Positions 9,776 through 18,181 of a stretch of DNA of 64,000 nt are shown one piece after another; the stretch's first letter is position 1; the number at the start of each line of letters is the position of its first letter. The DNA comes from Anaerophilus nitritigenes (lineage in GTDB: Bacteria; Bacillota; Clostridia; Peptostreptococcales; Thermotaleaceae). The position numbers and the translations under genes are program-made. The stretch lies in the NCBI RefSeq assembly GCF_004138215.1, contig NZ_RYYS01000032.1:124001-188000 (forward strand). The letters run 5' to 3'. The notes beneath the pieces are model-generated. The model saw nothing but the letters and a program-made list of their open reading frames with translations. It had not been told where the DNA came from and searched no databases.

Positions 9776-10119
9776 ATAATTTTAAAAAAATTGATTATAT
9801 CCCTTATATTGTAACTTTAGTGTGTTTGTTTACAAGTACTTTGATTGCAGGGATTCATCATATGAGTTTTGAAGTTTTTATAAAGAGGACAAGTATATTT
9901 TATATTATTATATTTATTAGTTCGAAAATTTTTATAAAAAATATGATGAAAACCCTAGAGAAGAAAGAAGATAAAAATACAATAGATTTAGTGATTCCAA
10001 CAGAGGATATGATAGATGAATCACTTGATGATGGAGATGATGAATTTATCCCCTTAAATTTAGAGAATGATGAAATAAAAAATTTTCATAAAGAAGATAA
10101 TACTACCACCGAATCTTAA
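9772..10119 (+). CDS. Small membrane protein of unknown function between cheD and the flagellar sigma gene
   Basis: This 115-aa protein has two hydrophobic segments (about residues 10-28 and 39-55) separated by a short loop, followed by a strongly acidic, polar tail of about 55 residues rich in D, E and N. I do not recognise the family. It begins inside the last codons of cheD (ATGA overlap) and ends 14 bp before the sigma factor gene, so it is expressed with them and probably has a flagellar or motility-related role at the membrane. That role is inferred from position only. B. subtilis has no gene in this position. Confidence 0.7.
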   Translation: MNNFKKIDYIPYIVTLVCLFTSTLIAGIHHMSFEVFIKRTSIFYIIIFISSKIFIKNMMKTLEKKEDKNTIDLVIPTEDMIDESLDDGDDEFIPLNLENDEIKNFHKEDNTTTES

Positions 10120-10133
10120 GGGGGGTATAAAAA

Positions 10134-10868
10134 GTGGAAGATCAACAATTATGGGAGAATTATATTCAAACTAAAGATAAAAAAATTAAGGATGAATTAA
10201 TTATAAAATATATTGATTTGGTAAAAATTATCTCAGGAAGGCTATATATTAGATATGGAAATCATACAGATTTTGAAGATTTAGTAAGCTATGGAATATT
10301 TGGGTTGTTAGATGCTATTGATAAATATGATCCATCCAAAAATACTAAATTTGAAACTTATGCATATATTAGAATTCGAGGAGCTATTATTGATCAACTA
10401 AGGCTATTAGATTGGGTACCAAGATCTATAAGGCAAAAATATAAAAAAATTGAAGATGCATACAAATCAATTGAAAATAAATTAGGTAAAAGTGCAAATG
10501 AAGAAGAATTAGCATGTGAGTTAAATATTTCATCACAAGAGCTTAATAAGATGCTTTCTGAAGTACATTCTTTTTCAGTGGTGTCACTAGAAGAAAAGAT
10601 GAATAATCATTCTAACTTCACTATTGTAGACGAAGATATAGACTATGAGCCACAAAAGCATTTTGAGCAGCAAGAGATGAAAAATATATTGTTAGGAGCT
10701 TTAGAAGAGTTACCTGAGAGAGAACAAAAAATTATTCAACTATATTATTATTCTGAATTGACTTATAAAGAAATTTCTAATATTTTAGGAGTATCTGAAT
10801 CGAGAATTTCACAATTACACACAAAGGCGATTTTAAAATTAAAGGGGAAAATGAAAAAGCTTTTATAA
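10134..10868 (+). CDS. fliA: Flagellar RNA polymerase sigma factor (FliA/SigD, WhiG family)
   Basis: This 244-aa sigma-70-family protein matches the sigma-28 group. Region 2 contains DFEDLVSYGIFGLLDAIDKY and the KFETYAYIRIRGAIIDQLR core-binding and -10 recognition helices. Region 3 follows at about 100-160, and region 4 ends with YKEISNILGVSESRISQLHTKAI as the -35 helix-turn-helix. It directs late flagellar, motility and autolysin transcription. The start is GTG with a GGGGG site 7-9 bp upstream. Its position after cheD equals that of sigD in B. subtilis. No anti-sigma factor FlgM gene is in view. Confidence 0.95.
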   Translation: MEDQQLWENYIQTKDKKIKDELIIKYIDLVKIISGRLYIRYGNHTDFEDLVSYGIFGLLDAIDKYDPSKNTKFETYAYIRIRGAIIDQLRLLDWVPRSIRQKYKKIEDAYKSIENKLGKSANEEELACELNISSQELNKMLSEVHSFSVVSLEEKMNNHSNFTIVDEDIDYEPQKHFEQQEMKNILLGALEELPEREQKIIQLYYYSELTYKEISNILGVSESRISQLHTKAILKLKGKMKKLL

Positions 10869-10891
10869 TGACAATGGGATGGTGATGTTTA

Positions 10892-12373
10892 GTGGGGAAT
10901 GAGTCTATAATTGAAAAGGAGATGTTTAAACAACTAGAAGAATATGATATAGACATAAAAGATGAATCTATAAATGAAGAAGAACCTATAGATGCAAAAG
11001 TAAATATTAGAATTTCAAAAGATGAAATGTATGCTTATCTTAGTATAGATTCTCCTAAAGGTGGAAAAATGATTACAAAAGAAGATGTAGATCATATTCT
11101 AAAAGAACAAAAAATTGTTTATGGCATTGATCATTCAATGATCAATCGTATGATTGAAGAAAATATTTTTGTCATAGAAAAAGTCATTGCAAAAGGAAGA
11201 GAAGTAATTGATGGAATAGACGGAAAACTTGAATATTTATTTGATGTGAATACAAAATTCCAACCTAAAATGGATGAAGACGGAAAAGTTGATTTTAAAG
11301 AACTAAATTTGATTCAGTGTGTGCAAAAAGGAATTATTCTAGCCAAAAGAACCTTACCTACAGAAGGTGTAGATGGAATTACAGTCACTGGAAAAATAAT
11401 AAGAGCCAAAAATGGAAAAGAAATTCATTTTAAAAAAGGAAAAAATGTAATAGAAACTCAAGATGGATTAAGTTTAGTTGCTATACAAGACGGACAAGTG
11501 AAATTAGTTGATGATAAAATTACTGTACTTCAAGTATACGAAGTAAAAGGGAATGTAGACAATTCTACAGGCAATATTTATTTTAATGGAAAAGTAGCTA
11601 TAAAGGGAAATGTTCGCACCGGATTTAAAATAGAATGTACAGATGATGTGGAAGTTTATGGAGTAGTAGAAGGAGCTACAATCATTACAGAGGGCAATAT
11701 TATACTTCATAAGGGTATTCAAGGTTACAATTGTGGAAAATTAATTAGTAAAAGGGACATTGTTGCTAAGTATATGGAGAATTGTTATGTAAAAGCAGAT
11801 GGGAATATTTCTGCAGAAGCTATCATGCATTGTAATTTAGAAGCTAAAGGATCAGTGAGTGCTATTGGTAAAAAAGGATTGATTGTGGGAGGGCAAATTA
11901 GAGCAAATTATGAAGTAAATGCTAAGACTATAGGATCATCTATGGCGACGAATACGAAAATAGATGTAGGAATAGATCCTGAAATAAAAGAAAAATATGA
12001 AAGCTTAAAACAAGAATTAGAACTTTTATATAAAAACAAAGAAAATGTAAGAAAAGCAATTGAGCTTTTGACGAGAATTTCTAAAAATGTACCACTTCCT
12101 AAAGAAAAACAAGATTTATTATCAAAATCTATTCATACAGAAGGTTATTTAAATGAAAAAATAGAGACAGTTAATTATGATTTGCTTCGATTACAAAATG
12201 TAGTTCAAGATCTGTCTACGGGAAAGGTAAATGTTTCATCTATCATACATCCAGGAGTAAAAATAACCATTGGTAATTCTTTATATTATATAAGAGATGA
12301 TATTCATAGTGCTACTATTGTAAGAGAGGATGGAGAAATAAAAATAAATTCTTATACAGAGTCTAGGAGCTGA
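10892..12373 (+). CDS. fapA: FapA family protein (DUF342)
   Basis: This 493-aa protein is a FapA/DUF342 member: an N-terminal alpha/beta domain (about 20-180), a central right-handed beta-helix-like region with repeated G-N-V-type turns (about 205-345), and a C-terminal coiled-coil segment (about 365-430). In Vibrio, FapA is linked to polar localisation through HubP. In Clostridia its role is unclear, but it is common in flagellar operons. The start is GTG, with a weak GGTGATG site. It begins 23 bp after the sigma gene. Confidence 0.85.
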   Translation: MGNESIIEKEMFKQLEEYDIDIKDESINEEEPIDAKVNIRISKDEMYAYLSIDSPKGGKMITKEDVDHILKEQKIVYGIDHSMINRMIEENIFVIEKVIAKGREVIDGIDGKLEYLFDVNTKFQPKMDEDGKVDFKELNLIQCVQKGIILAKRTLPTEGVDGITVTGKIIRAKNGKEIHFKKGKNVIETQDGLSLVAIQDGQVKLVDDKITVLQVYEVKGNVDNSTGNIYFNGKVAIKGNVRTGFKIECTDDVEVYGVVEGATIITEGNIILHKGIQGYNCGKLISKRDIVAKYMENCYVKADGNISAEAIMHCNLEAKGSVSAIGKKGLIVGGQIRANYEVNAKTIGSSMATNTKIDVGIDPEIKEKYESLKQELELLYKNKENVRKAIELLTRISKNVPLPKEKQDLLSKSIHTEGYLNEKIETVNYDLLRLQNVVQDLSTGKVNVSSIIHPGVKITIGNSLYYIRDDIHSATIVREDGEIKINSYTESRS

Positions 12374-12377
12374 TAAA

Positions 12378-12701
12378 ATGAGCATAAGACCTATTGACTT
12401 TAGAGTAATGATTCCTAAAACTCAACAACAATCTGAAGAAAATCAAACTAAGCTTAATAAATCAAAAACAGAACATGAACTTTTAGCACAGCAGGATAAA
12501 AAAAATATAGAACATCAACTCAAAAAAGTAAATGACTCGGAAAGTAAAGATCATCCAAACATTAAAAATGATCAAGAAAAAAATAAAGGAAAAAATAAAA
12601 ATCATTCTAGAAAAAATAAAAAAAAGAAAGATCAAGAAAAAAATGAGCAAAAGGATATAAAGGACACCAAAATTGGATTTAATATTGATATTAAAATATA
12701 A
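12378..12701 (+). CDS. Lysine-rich hydrophilic protein of unknown function
   Basis: This 107-aa protein has no membrane segment or known domain. Its first 15 residues (MSIRPIDFRVMIPKT) are ordered-looking and resemble an N-terminal motif I recall from small hypothetical proteins in clostridial flagellar operons. The remaining 90 residues are almost entirely K, N, E, D and Q and are probably disordered. Its start lies 4 bp after the fapA stop and it shares that operon. Function is unknown. The conserved head suggests a binding peptide with a low-complexity tail. Confidence 0.65.
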   Translation: MSIRPIDFRVMIPKTQQQSEENQTKLNKSKTEHELLAQQDKKNIEHQLKKVNDSESKDHPNIKNDQEKNKGKNKNHSRKNKKKKDQEKNEQKDIKDTKIGFNIDIKI

Positions 12702-12718
12702 AATCATAAGGAGAAAAG

Positions 12719-13168
12719 ATGATTGATTATATACTTTTTGTTATAGGGATAGGTATTATTATAGTTTCATTTATATGGATAAAAAAAAGTGAAAAAGAAG
12801 AACAACAATTGTATAAAAATATAGAAAGCAAGGAAAATAAATTATTAAAAAACATACACTTAGCTCAAAATATTATGAATGAACTAGAAAATATTCATAA
12901 AAATATTGTATTGGATTTAGAAAAAAAGACAAAAGATCTTTATAATATATTAAAGAGTATAGATGAAAATATGGGAAATAAAACCTTAAACATAGATGAA
13001 GATAACAAATATAATAAAGAAAGCCAAGACCAAGTAGAGGAAAAGGATTCTACAGAAATTTTTATCTTAATGAAAAAAGGATATACCCCTTCACAAATTG
13101 CCAAGAAATTAAACAAAGGAATAGGAGAGATACAGCTTATTTATAATTTGAATAAAATAGAAGAATAG
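12719..13168 (+). CDS. Membrane-anchored protein with C-terminal helix-turn-helix-like domain (SwrB/YlxL-like position)
   Basis: This 149-aa protein has one N-terminal membrane segment (about 3-20), a charged coiled-coil region (about 25-95), and a C-terminal domain (about 115-147) with ILMKKGYTPSQIAKKLNKGIGEIQL. That is a helix-turn-helix-like signature found in DUF6115/SwrB-type proteins. B. subtilis SwrB (YlxL) has the same N-anchor and coiled-coil architecture and occupies the same slot, last gene of the fla/che operon before rpsB. SwrB activates flagellar export-apparatus assembly. Sequence identity is not established here, so the assignment rests on architecture and position. Confidence 0.7.
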   Translation: MIDYILFVIGIGIIIVSFIWIKKSEKEEQQLYKNIESKENKLLKNIHLAQNIMNELENIHKNIVLDLEKKTKDLYNILKSIDENMGNKTLNIDEDNKYNKESQDQVEEKDSTEIFILMKKGYTPSQIAKKLNKGIGEIQLIYNLNKIEE

Positions 13169-13234
13169 TATATTTCGTTATAAAAGTGGAAAAAATAATT
13201 TTGTGAGTTAATGAATCGAAAACATATTTTACTG

Positions 13235-13264
13235 TTGCAAAAAGAATGTAGCTTGTGGTATACT
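13235..13264 (+). promoter_or_regulatory. Housekeeping promoter of the rpsB operon
   Basis: TTGCAA (13235-13240) and TATACT (13259-13264) are separated by 18 bp, with a TG-rich extended -10. It lies in the 200-bp gap after the flagellar operon and would give a leader of about 100 nt before rpsB. Confidence 0.65.
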
Positions 13265-13285
13265 ACTTAAGGTGACAAACACACA

Positions 13286-13341
13286 CACTTTGGAATTTTC
13301 AAATTGGTGCCGTAAGGTCGTTTGAAAAGATGAACAAAGTG
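13286..13341 (+). promoter_or_regulatory. Structured 5' leader of rpsB, probable S2 autoregulatory element
   Basis: Two nested stems can form: CACTTTG (13286-13292) with CAAAGTG (13335-13341), and TTTTCAAA (13296-13303) with TTTGAAAA (13321-13328). The 17-nt apical part contains GCC-GTAA-GGT, a GNRA-type hairpin. The outer stem ends just before the purine-rich run leading to rpsB. Ribosomal protein leaders that bind their own product are common in Firmicutes. Binding of S2 is inferred from position only. Confidence 0.5.
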
Positions 13342-13370
13342 GAGGAAAAAAAACCAGGGAGGTGAAGAAA

Positions 13371-14069
13371 ATGTCAGTTATTTCAATGAAACAATTATTG
13401 GAAGCAGGGGTACACTTTGGACATCAAACAAGAAGATGGAACCCTAAAATGGCTGAGTACATTTTCACAGAAAGAAACGGAATTTATATTATTGATTTAC
13501 AAAAAACAGTTAAAAAAGTAGAGGAAGCTTATGACTTCATTAAAGAAGTAGCAACAAATAATAAAACTGTTTTATTTGTAGGTACAAAAAAACAAGCTCA
13601 AGAATCTATTGAGCAAGAAGCAAAAAGAAGTGGAATGTTTTATGTAAATCAAAGATGGCTTGGAGGTATGCTTACAAACTTCAAGACAATCCAAAGAAGA
13701 ATTAACCGCTTAAAGGAATTAATCAAAATGGAAGAAGAAGGAACTTTTGATGTTCTTCCTAAAAAAGAAGTTTTTCAATTGAAAAATGAACAAGAAAAAC
13801 TTGAAAAATTCTTAGGTGGAATTAAAGACATGGTAGATCTTCCAGGAGCACTTTTTGTAGTAGACCCAAGAAAAGAAAGAATAGCAGTAAGAGAAGCTCA
13901 AATATTAGGAATACCTGTTGTAGGTATTGTAGATACAAACTGTGACCCAGAAGAAGTAGATTATGTAATTCCTGCTAATGATGACGCAATTAGAGCAGTA
14001 AAATTAATTACTGCAAAAATGGCAGATGCAATTATAGAAGGAAAACAAGGGGAACAAATGGAAGAATAA
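13371..14069 (+). CDS. rpsB: 30S ribosomal protein S2
   Basis: S2 (232 aa) is a structural protein of the 30S subunit that recruits S1 and completes 30S assembly. The family opening [25 protein letters not shown] is intact, as are the central coiled-coil insertion (about 100-150) and [17 protein letters not shown] at 13362 is in frame, but it lies inside the GGGAGGTGA ribosome binding site. ATG at 13371, 6-8 bp after it, gives the usual S2 N-terminus and is preferred. tsf follows, the common bacterial pair. Confidence 0.98.
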   Translation: MSVISMKQLLEAGVHFGHQTRRWNPKMAEYIFTERNGIYIIDLQKTVKKVEEAYDFIKEVATNNKTVLFVGTKKQAQESIEQEAKRSGMFYVNQRWLGGMLTNFKTIQRRINRLKELIKMEEEGTFDVLPKKEVFQLKNEQEKLEKFLGGIKDMVDLPGALFVVDPRKERIAVREAQILGIPVVGIVDTNCDPEEVDYVIPANDDAIRAVKLITAKMADAIIEGKQGEQMEE

Positions 14070-14076
14070 TTTTGAA

Positions 14077-14120
14077 GGGTAAGGGTTAAGAAGGAATAAA
14101 ATTCCTTGCTTCTCTTACCC
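14077..14120 (+). other. Long hairpin between rpsB and tsf
   Basis: GGGTAAG (14077-14083) pairs with CTTACCC (14114-14120), and the inner AAGGAAT (14091-14097) pairs with ATTCCTT (14101-14107) around an AAA loop. No good T-run follows, so it is probably a processing or partial-attenuation structure that lets rpsB and tsf be expressed at different levels. Confidence 0.55.
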
Positions 14121-14157
14121 ATTCTAATATATTTTATATACATAAGGAGGCATTTAT

Positions 14158-14805
14158 ATGGCTGTAACAGCAGCAATGGTTAAAGAGTTAAGAGAAAAAA
14201 CAAGTGCTGGAATGATGGATTGTAAAAAAGCTTTAATGGAAGCTGATGGAGATATGGAAAAAGCTGTTGAAATTTTAAGAGAAAAAGGCTTAGCAAAAGT
14301 AGCTAAAAAATCTGGAAGAATTGCAGCAGAAGGGCTTGTAGAAGCTTATATTCATGGAGGAAGAATAGGCGTATTAGTTGAAGTAAATAGTGAAACAGAT
14401 TTTGTTGCTAAAAATGATGAATTTAAAACTTTTGTAAAAGATATAGCAATGCAAATTGCAGCTTCTAATCCGCAGTACATTAAAAGAGAAGAAGTTCCTC
14501 AAGAAGCTATAGAAAAAGAAAAAGAAATTTTAAGACATCAAGCATTAAACGAAGGAAAACCTGAAAAAATTATAGATAAAATGGTTGAAGGAAGAATAGA
14601 AAAATATTATAAAGAAGTATGTCTTTTAGAACAACCTTTCATTAAAGATCCAGATGTGACAATCCAAGATCTGTTAAATGAAAAAATCTCTAAAATCGGA
14701 GAAAATTTATCTATTAGAAGATTTTCTAGATTTGAAGTTGGAGAAGGAATCGAAAAGAAAGAAGAAAATTTTGCAGAAGAAGTAGCAAAACAAATGAATA
14801 ATTAA
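14158..14805 (+). CDS. tsf: Translation elongation factor Ts
   Basis: EF-Ts (215 aa) is the nucleotide exchange factor for EF-Tu. The N-terminal UBA-like domain ([19 protein letters not shown], about 8-26) and the EF-Tu contact segment with [12 protein letters not shown] (about 79-90) are clear. The protein has the short single-core form typical of many Firmicutes. TAAGGAGG lies 6-7 bp before ATG. The gene is followed by a strong terminator. Confidence 0.98.
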   Translation: MAVTAAMVKELREKTSAGMMDCKKALMEADGDMEKAVEILREKGLAKVAKKSGRIAAEGLVEAYIHGGRIGVLVEVNSETDFVAKNDEFKTFVKDIAMQIAASNPQYIKREEVPQEAIEKEKEILRHQALNEGKPEKIIDKMVEGRIEKYYKEVCLLEQPFIKDPDVTIQDLLNEKISKIGENLSIRRFSRFEVGEGIEKKEENFAEEVAKQMNN

Positions 14806-14824
14806 TCGTTAAAAATTAAAGATA

Positions 14825-14850
14825 GAGAACACAGTTCGTGTTCTCTTTTT
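14825..14850 (+). terminator. Rho-independent terminator after tsf
   Basis: GAGAACAC (14825-14832) and GTGTTCTC (14838-14845) form an 8-bp stem with a 5-nt loop, followed by a run of T. Confidence 0.9.
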
Positions 14851-14866
14851 TAAGATAAAATCATAA

Positions 14867-15631
<765 letters not shown>

Positions 15632-15633
15632 AT

Positions 15634-16191
15634 ATGAGTTTAGGATTACATAAAGAATTAGAAGGAAAGATGAATAAAACGATTCAAGTACTAAAAGAAG
15701 ATTTAAATGCATTAAGAGCAGGAAGAGCCAATCCAGCATTGTTAGATAAAATAATGATAGATTACTATGGAACTGCTACTCCACTTAAACAAGTGGCTAG
15801 TGTTTCAGCACCTGAACCTCGCCTTTTAGTGGTACAGCCATATGATAAAAGTGTAATGCAATTGATTGAGAAGGCTATTATGCAATCAGATTTGGGCATT
15901 AATCCTTCCAATGACGGAAAAATTATTCGCTTAGCAATTCCGCAGCTAACAGAAGAAAGAAGAAAAGAAATGACTAAAGTAGTTAAAAAAACTGGAGAAG
16001 CAGCAAAAGTTGCCATTAGAAATCAAAGAAGAGATGCAAATGAACAACTAAAAAAGATGGAGAAAAATGCTGAGATTTCAGAAGATGATTTTAAAAAAGC
16101 TGAAGATGAAGTTCAAAAAATCACAGATAAAGCAATTAAATCAATAGATGAATTGGTAGATAAGAAAGAAAAGGAATTAATGGAGGTATAA
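15634..16191 (+). CDS. frr: Ribosome recycling factor
   Basis: RRF (185 aa) splits post-termination ribosomes together with EF-G. The sequence has the usual three-helix bundle and small beta domain, with [14 protein letters not shown] at about 26-39 and the [16 protein letters not shown] block at about 106-121. The length is the family standard. An AAGGAGG site inside the end of pyrH gives tight coupling. A tiny TTG-started gene follows after 3 bp. Confidence 0.98.
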   Translation: MSLGLHKELEGKMNKTIQVLKEDLNALRAGRANPALLDKIMIDYYGTATPLKQVASVSAPEPRLLVVQPYDKSVMQLIEKAIMQSDLGINPSNDGKIIRLAIPQLTEERRKEMTKVVKKTGEAAKVAIRNQRRDANEQLKKMEKNAEISEDDFKKAEDEVQKITDKAIKSIDELVDKKEKELMEV

Positions 16192-16194
16192 ACT

Positions 16195-16380
16195 TTGGAT
16201 AAGGTATCTGATGTAGTAGGATTTCCATTGCAAAAGGCTATTGATCTCCTTGGATCGGAATTTAAAATATCTATTGTAAAAACCAATTCCCCTAAAATGA
16301 AAGAAGAAATAGGAGAATGTAGAGTAATTAGGCAAAAATACATTCATCAATATTTAGAATTAACCGTAAGTTATTTTTAA
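16195..16380 (+). CDS. Small single-PASTA-like protein
   Basis: This 61-aa product begins KVSDVVGFPLQKAIDLLGSEFKISIVKTNSP, which matches the pattern of a PASTA repeat (V-G-x-x-L-x-x-A-x-x-x-L). PASTA domains normally occur in tandem outside the cell, in Ser/Thr kinases and penicillin-binding proteins, where they sense muropeptides. Here there is no signal peptide, membrane anchor or second repeat. A TTG start lies 7 bp after GGAGGT, and the gene is 3 bp from frr and ahead of a hairpin terminator, so it is probably translated. Function is unknown. Confidence 0.6.
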   Translation: MDKVSDVVGFPLQKAIDLLGSEFKISIVKTNSPKMKEEIGECRVIRQKYIHQYLELTVSYF

Positions 16381-16381
16381 G

Positions 16382-16402
16382 CCCCCAGTTACTAGGGGGT
16401 TT
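16382..16402 (+). terminator. Likely terminator before uppS
   Basis: CCCCC (16382-16386) and GGGGG (16395-16399) form a GC-only stem around an 8-nt loop directly after the stop codon, followed by TTT and then A/T-rich sequence. The T-run is short, so termination may be partial. Confidence 0.6.
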
Positions 16403-16442
16403 AAAAATATTTTCTTGAGTTTAGTTTAATTGGAGGAATTGT

Positions 16443-17210
16443 ATGATGAAATGGATAAAAAAATTTTTTTTGAAGCATCAACTACAAAATAAAGAAGTAC
16501 AGGTGGATATGAATCATTTGCCAAAGCATATAGCTGTTATAATGGATGGAAATGGAAGATGGGCTAAAAAAAGAGGATTACCTAGAAGTGCTGGACATAA
16601 AGCAGGTGTAGAAGCATTAAGAGAAATTATCAAAACGTGTTCTAATTTACATATTCAGTATTTAACTTTATATGCTTTTTCTACAGAAAATTGGAAAAGA
16701 CCGAAAGAAGAAGTATCTGCTCTTATGCAACTCTTAATTTATTATTTAAAACAAGAAGTAAGTGACTTACATAAAAACAATGTAAAAATTAAAACCATAG
16801 GAGATATTCAAAAGCTTCCTAAAGCTGCCATAGAAGAAATAGAGGCTTCTATAGAGCTTACCCAAAATAATACAGGATTAGTAGTAAATATTGCTTTAAA
16901 TTATGGAGGTAGGGATGAAATTATTCATGCTGTGAAGAAGCTTTGTGAAGAAGTAAAAGAAAATAGGATTGAAATTGAAGAAATTGATGAATATATGTTA
17001 GAAAAGTTCTTATACACAAAAGGCTTACCCGATCCAGATCTTTTAATTCGTCCTAGTGGAGAATTAAGAATTAGTAATTTTTTATTATGGCAAATTGCTT
17101 ATAGTGAATTTTGGTTTTCAAATATTTTTTGGCCTGATTTTAATAAAGATGCCCTTATGAAGGCACTTTTGGATTATCAAAAAAGAGATAGAAGATTTGG
17201 AGGAATTTAA
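16443..17210 (+). CDS. uppS: Undecaprenyl diphosphate synthase (cis-prenyltransferase)
   Basis: UppS (255 aa) makes C55 undecaprenyl diphosphate, the lipid carrier for peptidoglycan, from FPP and IPP. Signatures are [24 protein letters not shown] (about 29-52, catalytic Asp in MDGNGRW) and the C-terminal [23 protein letters not shown]. The N-terminal 25 residues are a basic extension, common in clostridial UppS. GGAGG lies 6 bp before ATG. It begins a group (uppS-cdsA-dxr-rseP-ispG) devoted to isoprenoid and lipid precursors. Confidence 0.98.
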   Translation: MMKWIKKFFLKHQLQNKEVQVDMNHLPKHIAVIMDGNGRWAKKRGLPRSAGHKAGVEALREIIKTCSNLHIQYLTLYAFSTENWKRPKEEVSALMQLLIYYLKQEVSDLHKNNVKIKTIGDIQKLPKAAIEEIEASIELTQNNTGLVVNIALNYGGRDEIIHAVKKLCEEVKENRIEIEEIDEYMLEKFLYTKGLPDPDLLIRPSGELRISNFLLWQIAYSEFWFSNIFWPDFNKDALMKALLDYQKRDRRFGGI

Positions 17211-17227
17211 TAAGGATGGTGAGATAA

Positions 17228-18010
17228 ATGGGTATAAGAATTATATCTGCATTAGTGGCAATCCCTTTATTTTTATTTGTAATTATAAACAAAGGAATAA
17301 TTCTTGATTTTTCTGTACTCATATTAAGTTTGATTGCAATTCATGAATTTTTTAATGCTTTTCGAAATATTCAAATCTTTCCTTGTAAAAAAATAGGATT
17401 TTTGAGTATTGTTTTGATGAGTTTTATTACTTTTCAAGAAATGAGCTTGAAATGGATTATGTTATGGTTTTTTATATGTACTTTGATGATTTTAATGAAA
17501 ATTTTATTTAGTAAATCACTGGATATAATAGCGTCGGCGATTACTGCTGTTGGAATTTTCTATATTGTTTTTTTTATGTATCATATTGTATTTGTAGCAC
17601 ACTTATCTAAATATAATGATCTTATATGGATGATTTTTATTGTAGCATTTTCTACAGATACATTTGCATATTTTAGTGGGTATTTACTTGGATCTAAAAA
17701 GCTTTGTCCAACCATCAGTCCTAAAAAAACAATAGAAGGTGCTATAGGAGGAGTATTAGGAAGTGTAATCATAAGTGCGTGGTTTGGTTATTATGTTATT
17801 CCTCAGATTTTTATTCATTGTATTATAATAGGGTTTATAGGTAGTATTTTAGGACAAATCGGAGATTTAACAGCTTCTATATTTAAAAGATATACAGGAA
17901 TCAAAGATTATGGAAAACTTATGCCTGGACATGGAGGGGTACTCGATCGATTTGATAGTATACTTTTTACTGGACCAGTAGTATATTATTATATGATATT
18001 TTTTCTATAA
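17228..18010 (+). CDS. cdsA: Phosphatidate cytidylyltransferase
   Basis: CdsA (260 aa) makes CDP-diacylglycerol, the precursor of phosphatidylglycerol and other phospholipids. About seven or eight hydrophobic segments run through the protein. The family signature near the C-terminus is present as IGQIGDLTASIFKRYTGIKDYGKLMPGHGGVLDRFDS. It lies 17 bp after uppS in the usual uppS-cdsA-dxr-rseP series. pgsA, which uses its product, is in the same window at 46138. Confidence 0.96.
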   Translation: MGIRIISALVAIPLFLFVIINKGIILDFSVLILSLIAIHEFFNAFRNIQIFPCKKIGFLSIVLMSFITFQEMSLKWIMLWFFICTLMILMKILFSKSLDIIASAITAVGIFYIVFFMYHIVFVAHLSKYNDLIWMIFIVAFSTDTFAYFSGYLLGSKKLCPTISPKKTIEGAIGGVLGSVIISAWFGYYVIPQIFIHCIIIGFIGSILGQIGDLTASIFKRYTGIKDYGKLMPGHGGVLDRFDSILFTGPVVYYYMIFFL

Positions 18011-18061
18011 TTTCTTTGTAATAAATAGTGTGTATGTAGTTTAATAAAATAAATTTTATGA

Positions 18062-18171
18062 TACAATAAAGGATATTCTTAATAATTATTCCTTATTTTT
18101 AGGACTTTGTTAAGAGTCTGAGGATATTTATATTATGAATATCTATTTAAATACAGATATAGAATAAGGAA
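18062..18171 (+). promoter_or_regulatory. Probable promoter and folded leader of dxr
   Basis: An extended -10 (TGA-TACAAT, TACAAT at 18062-18067) precedes a leader of about 105 nt. TTCCTTATT (18089-18097) is an exact complement of AATAAGGAA (18163-18171), which ends in the purine-rich region before the start codon. The enclosed part holds two smaller hairpins (around 18102-18118 and 18123-18143). The leader could hide the ribosome binding site. The region is very AT-rich, so chance pairing is possible. Confidence 0.35.
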
Positions 18172-18181
18172 GGATGAGGAA

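Noticed and set aside
12378-13168. Decayed fliK or hook-length gene
   Set aside because: The two short genes have intact frames and ribosome binding sites and the second has a defined anchor/coiled-coil/helix architecture. Nothing resembles the FliK C-terminal domain.
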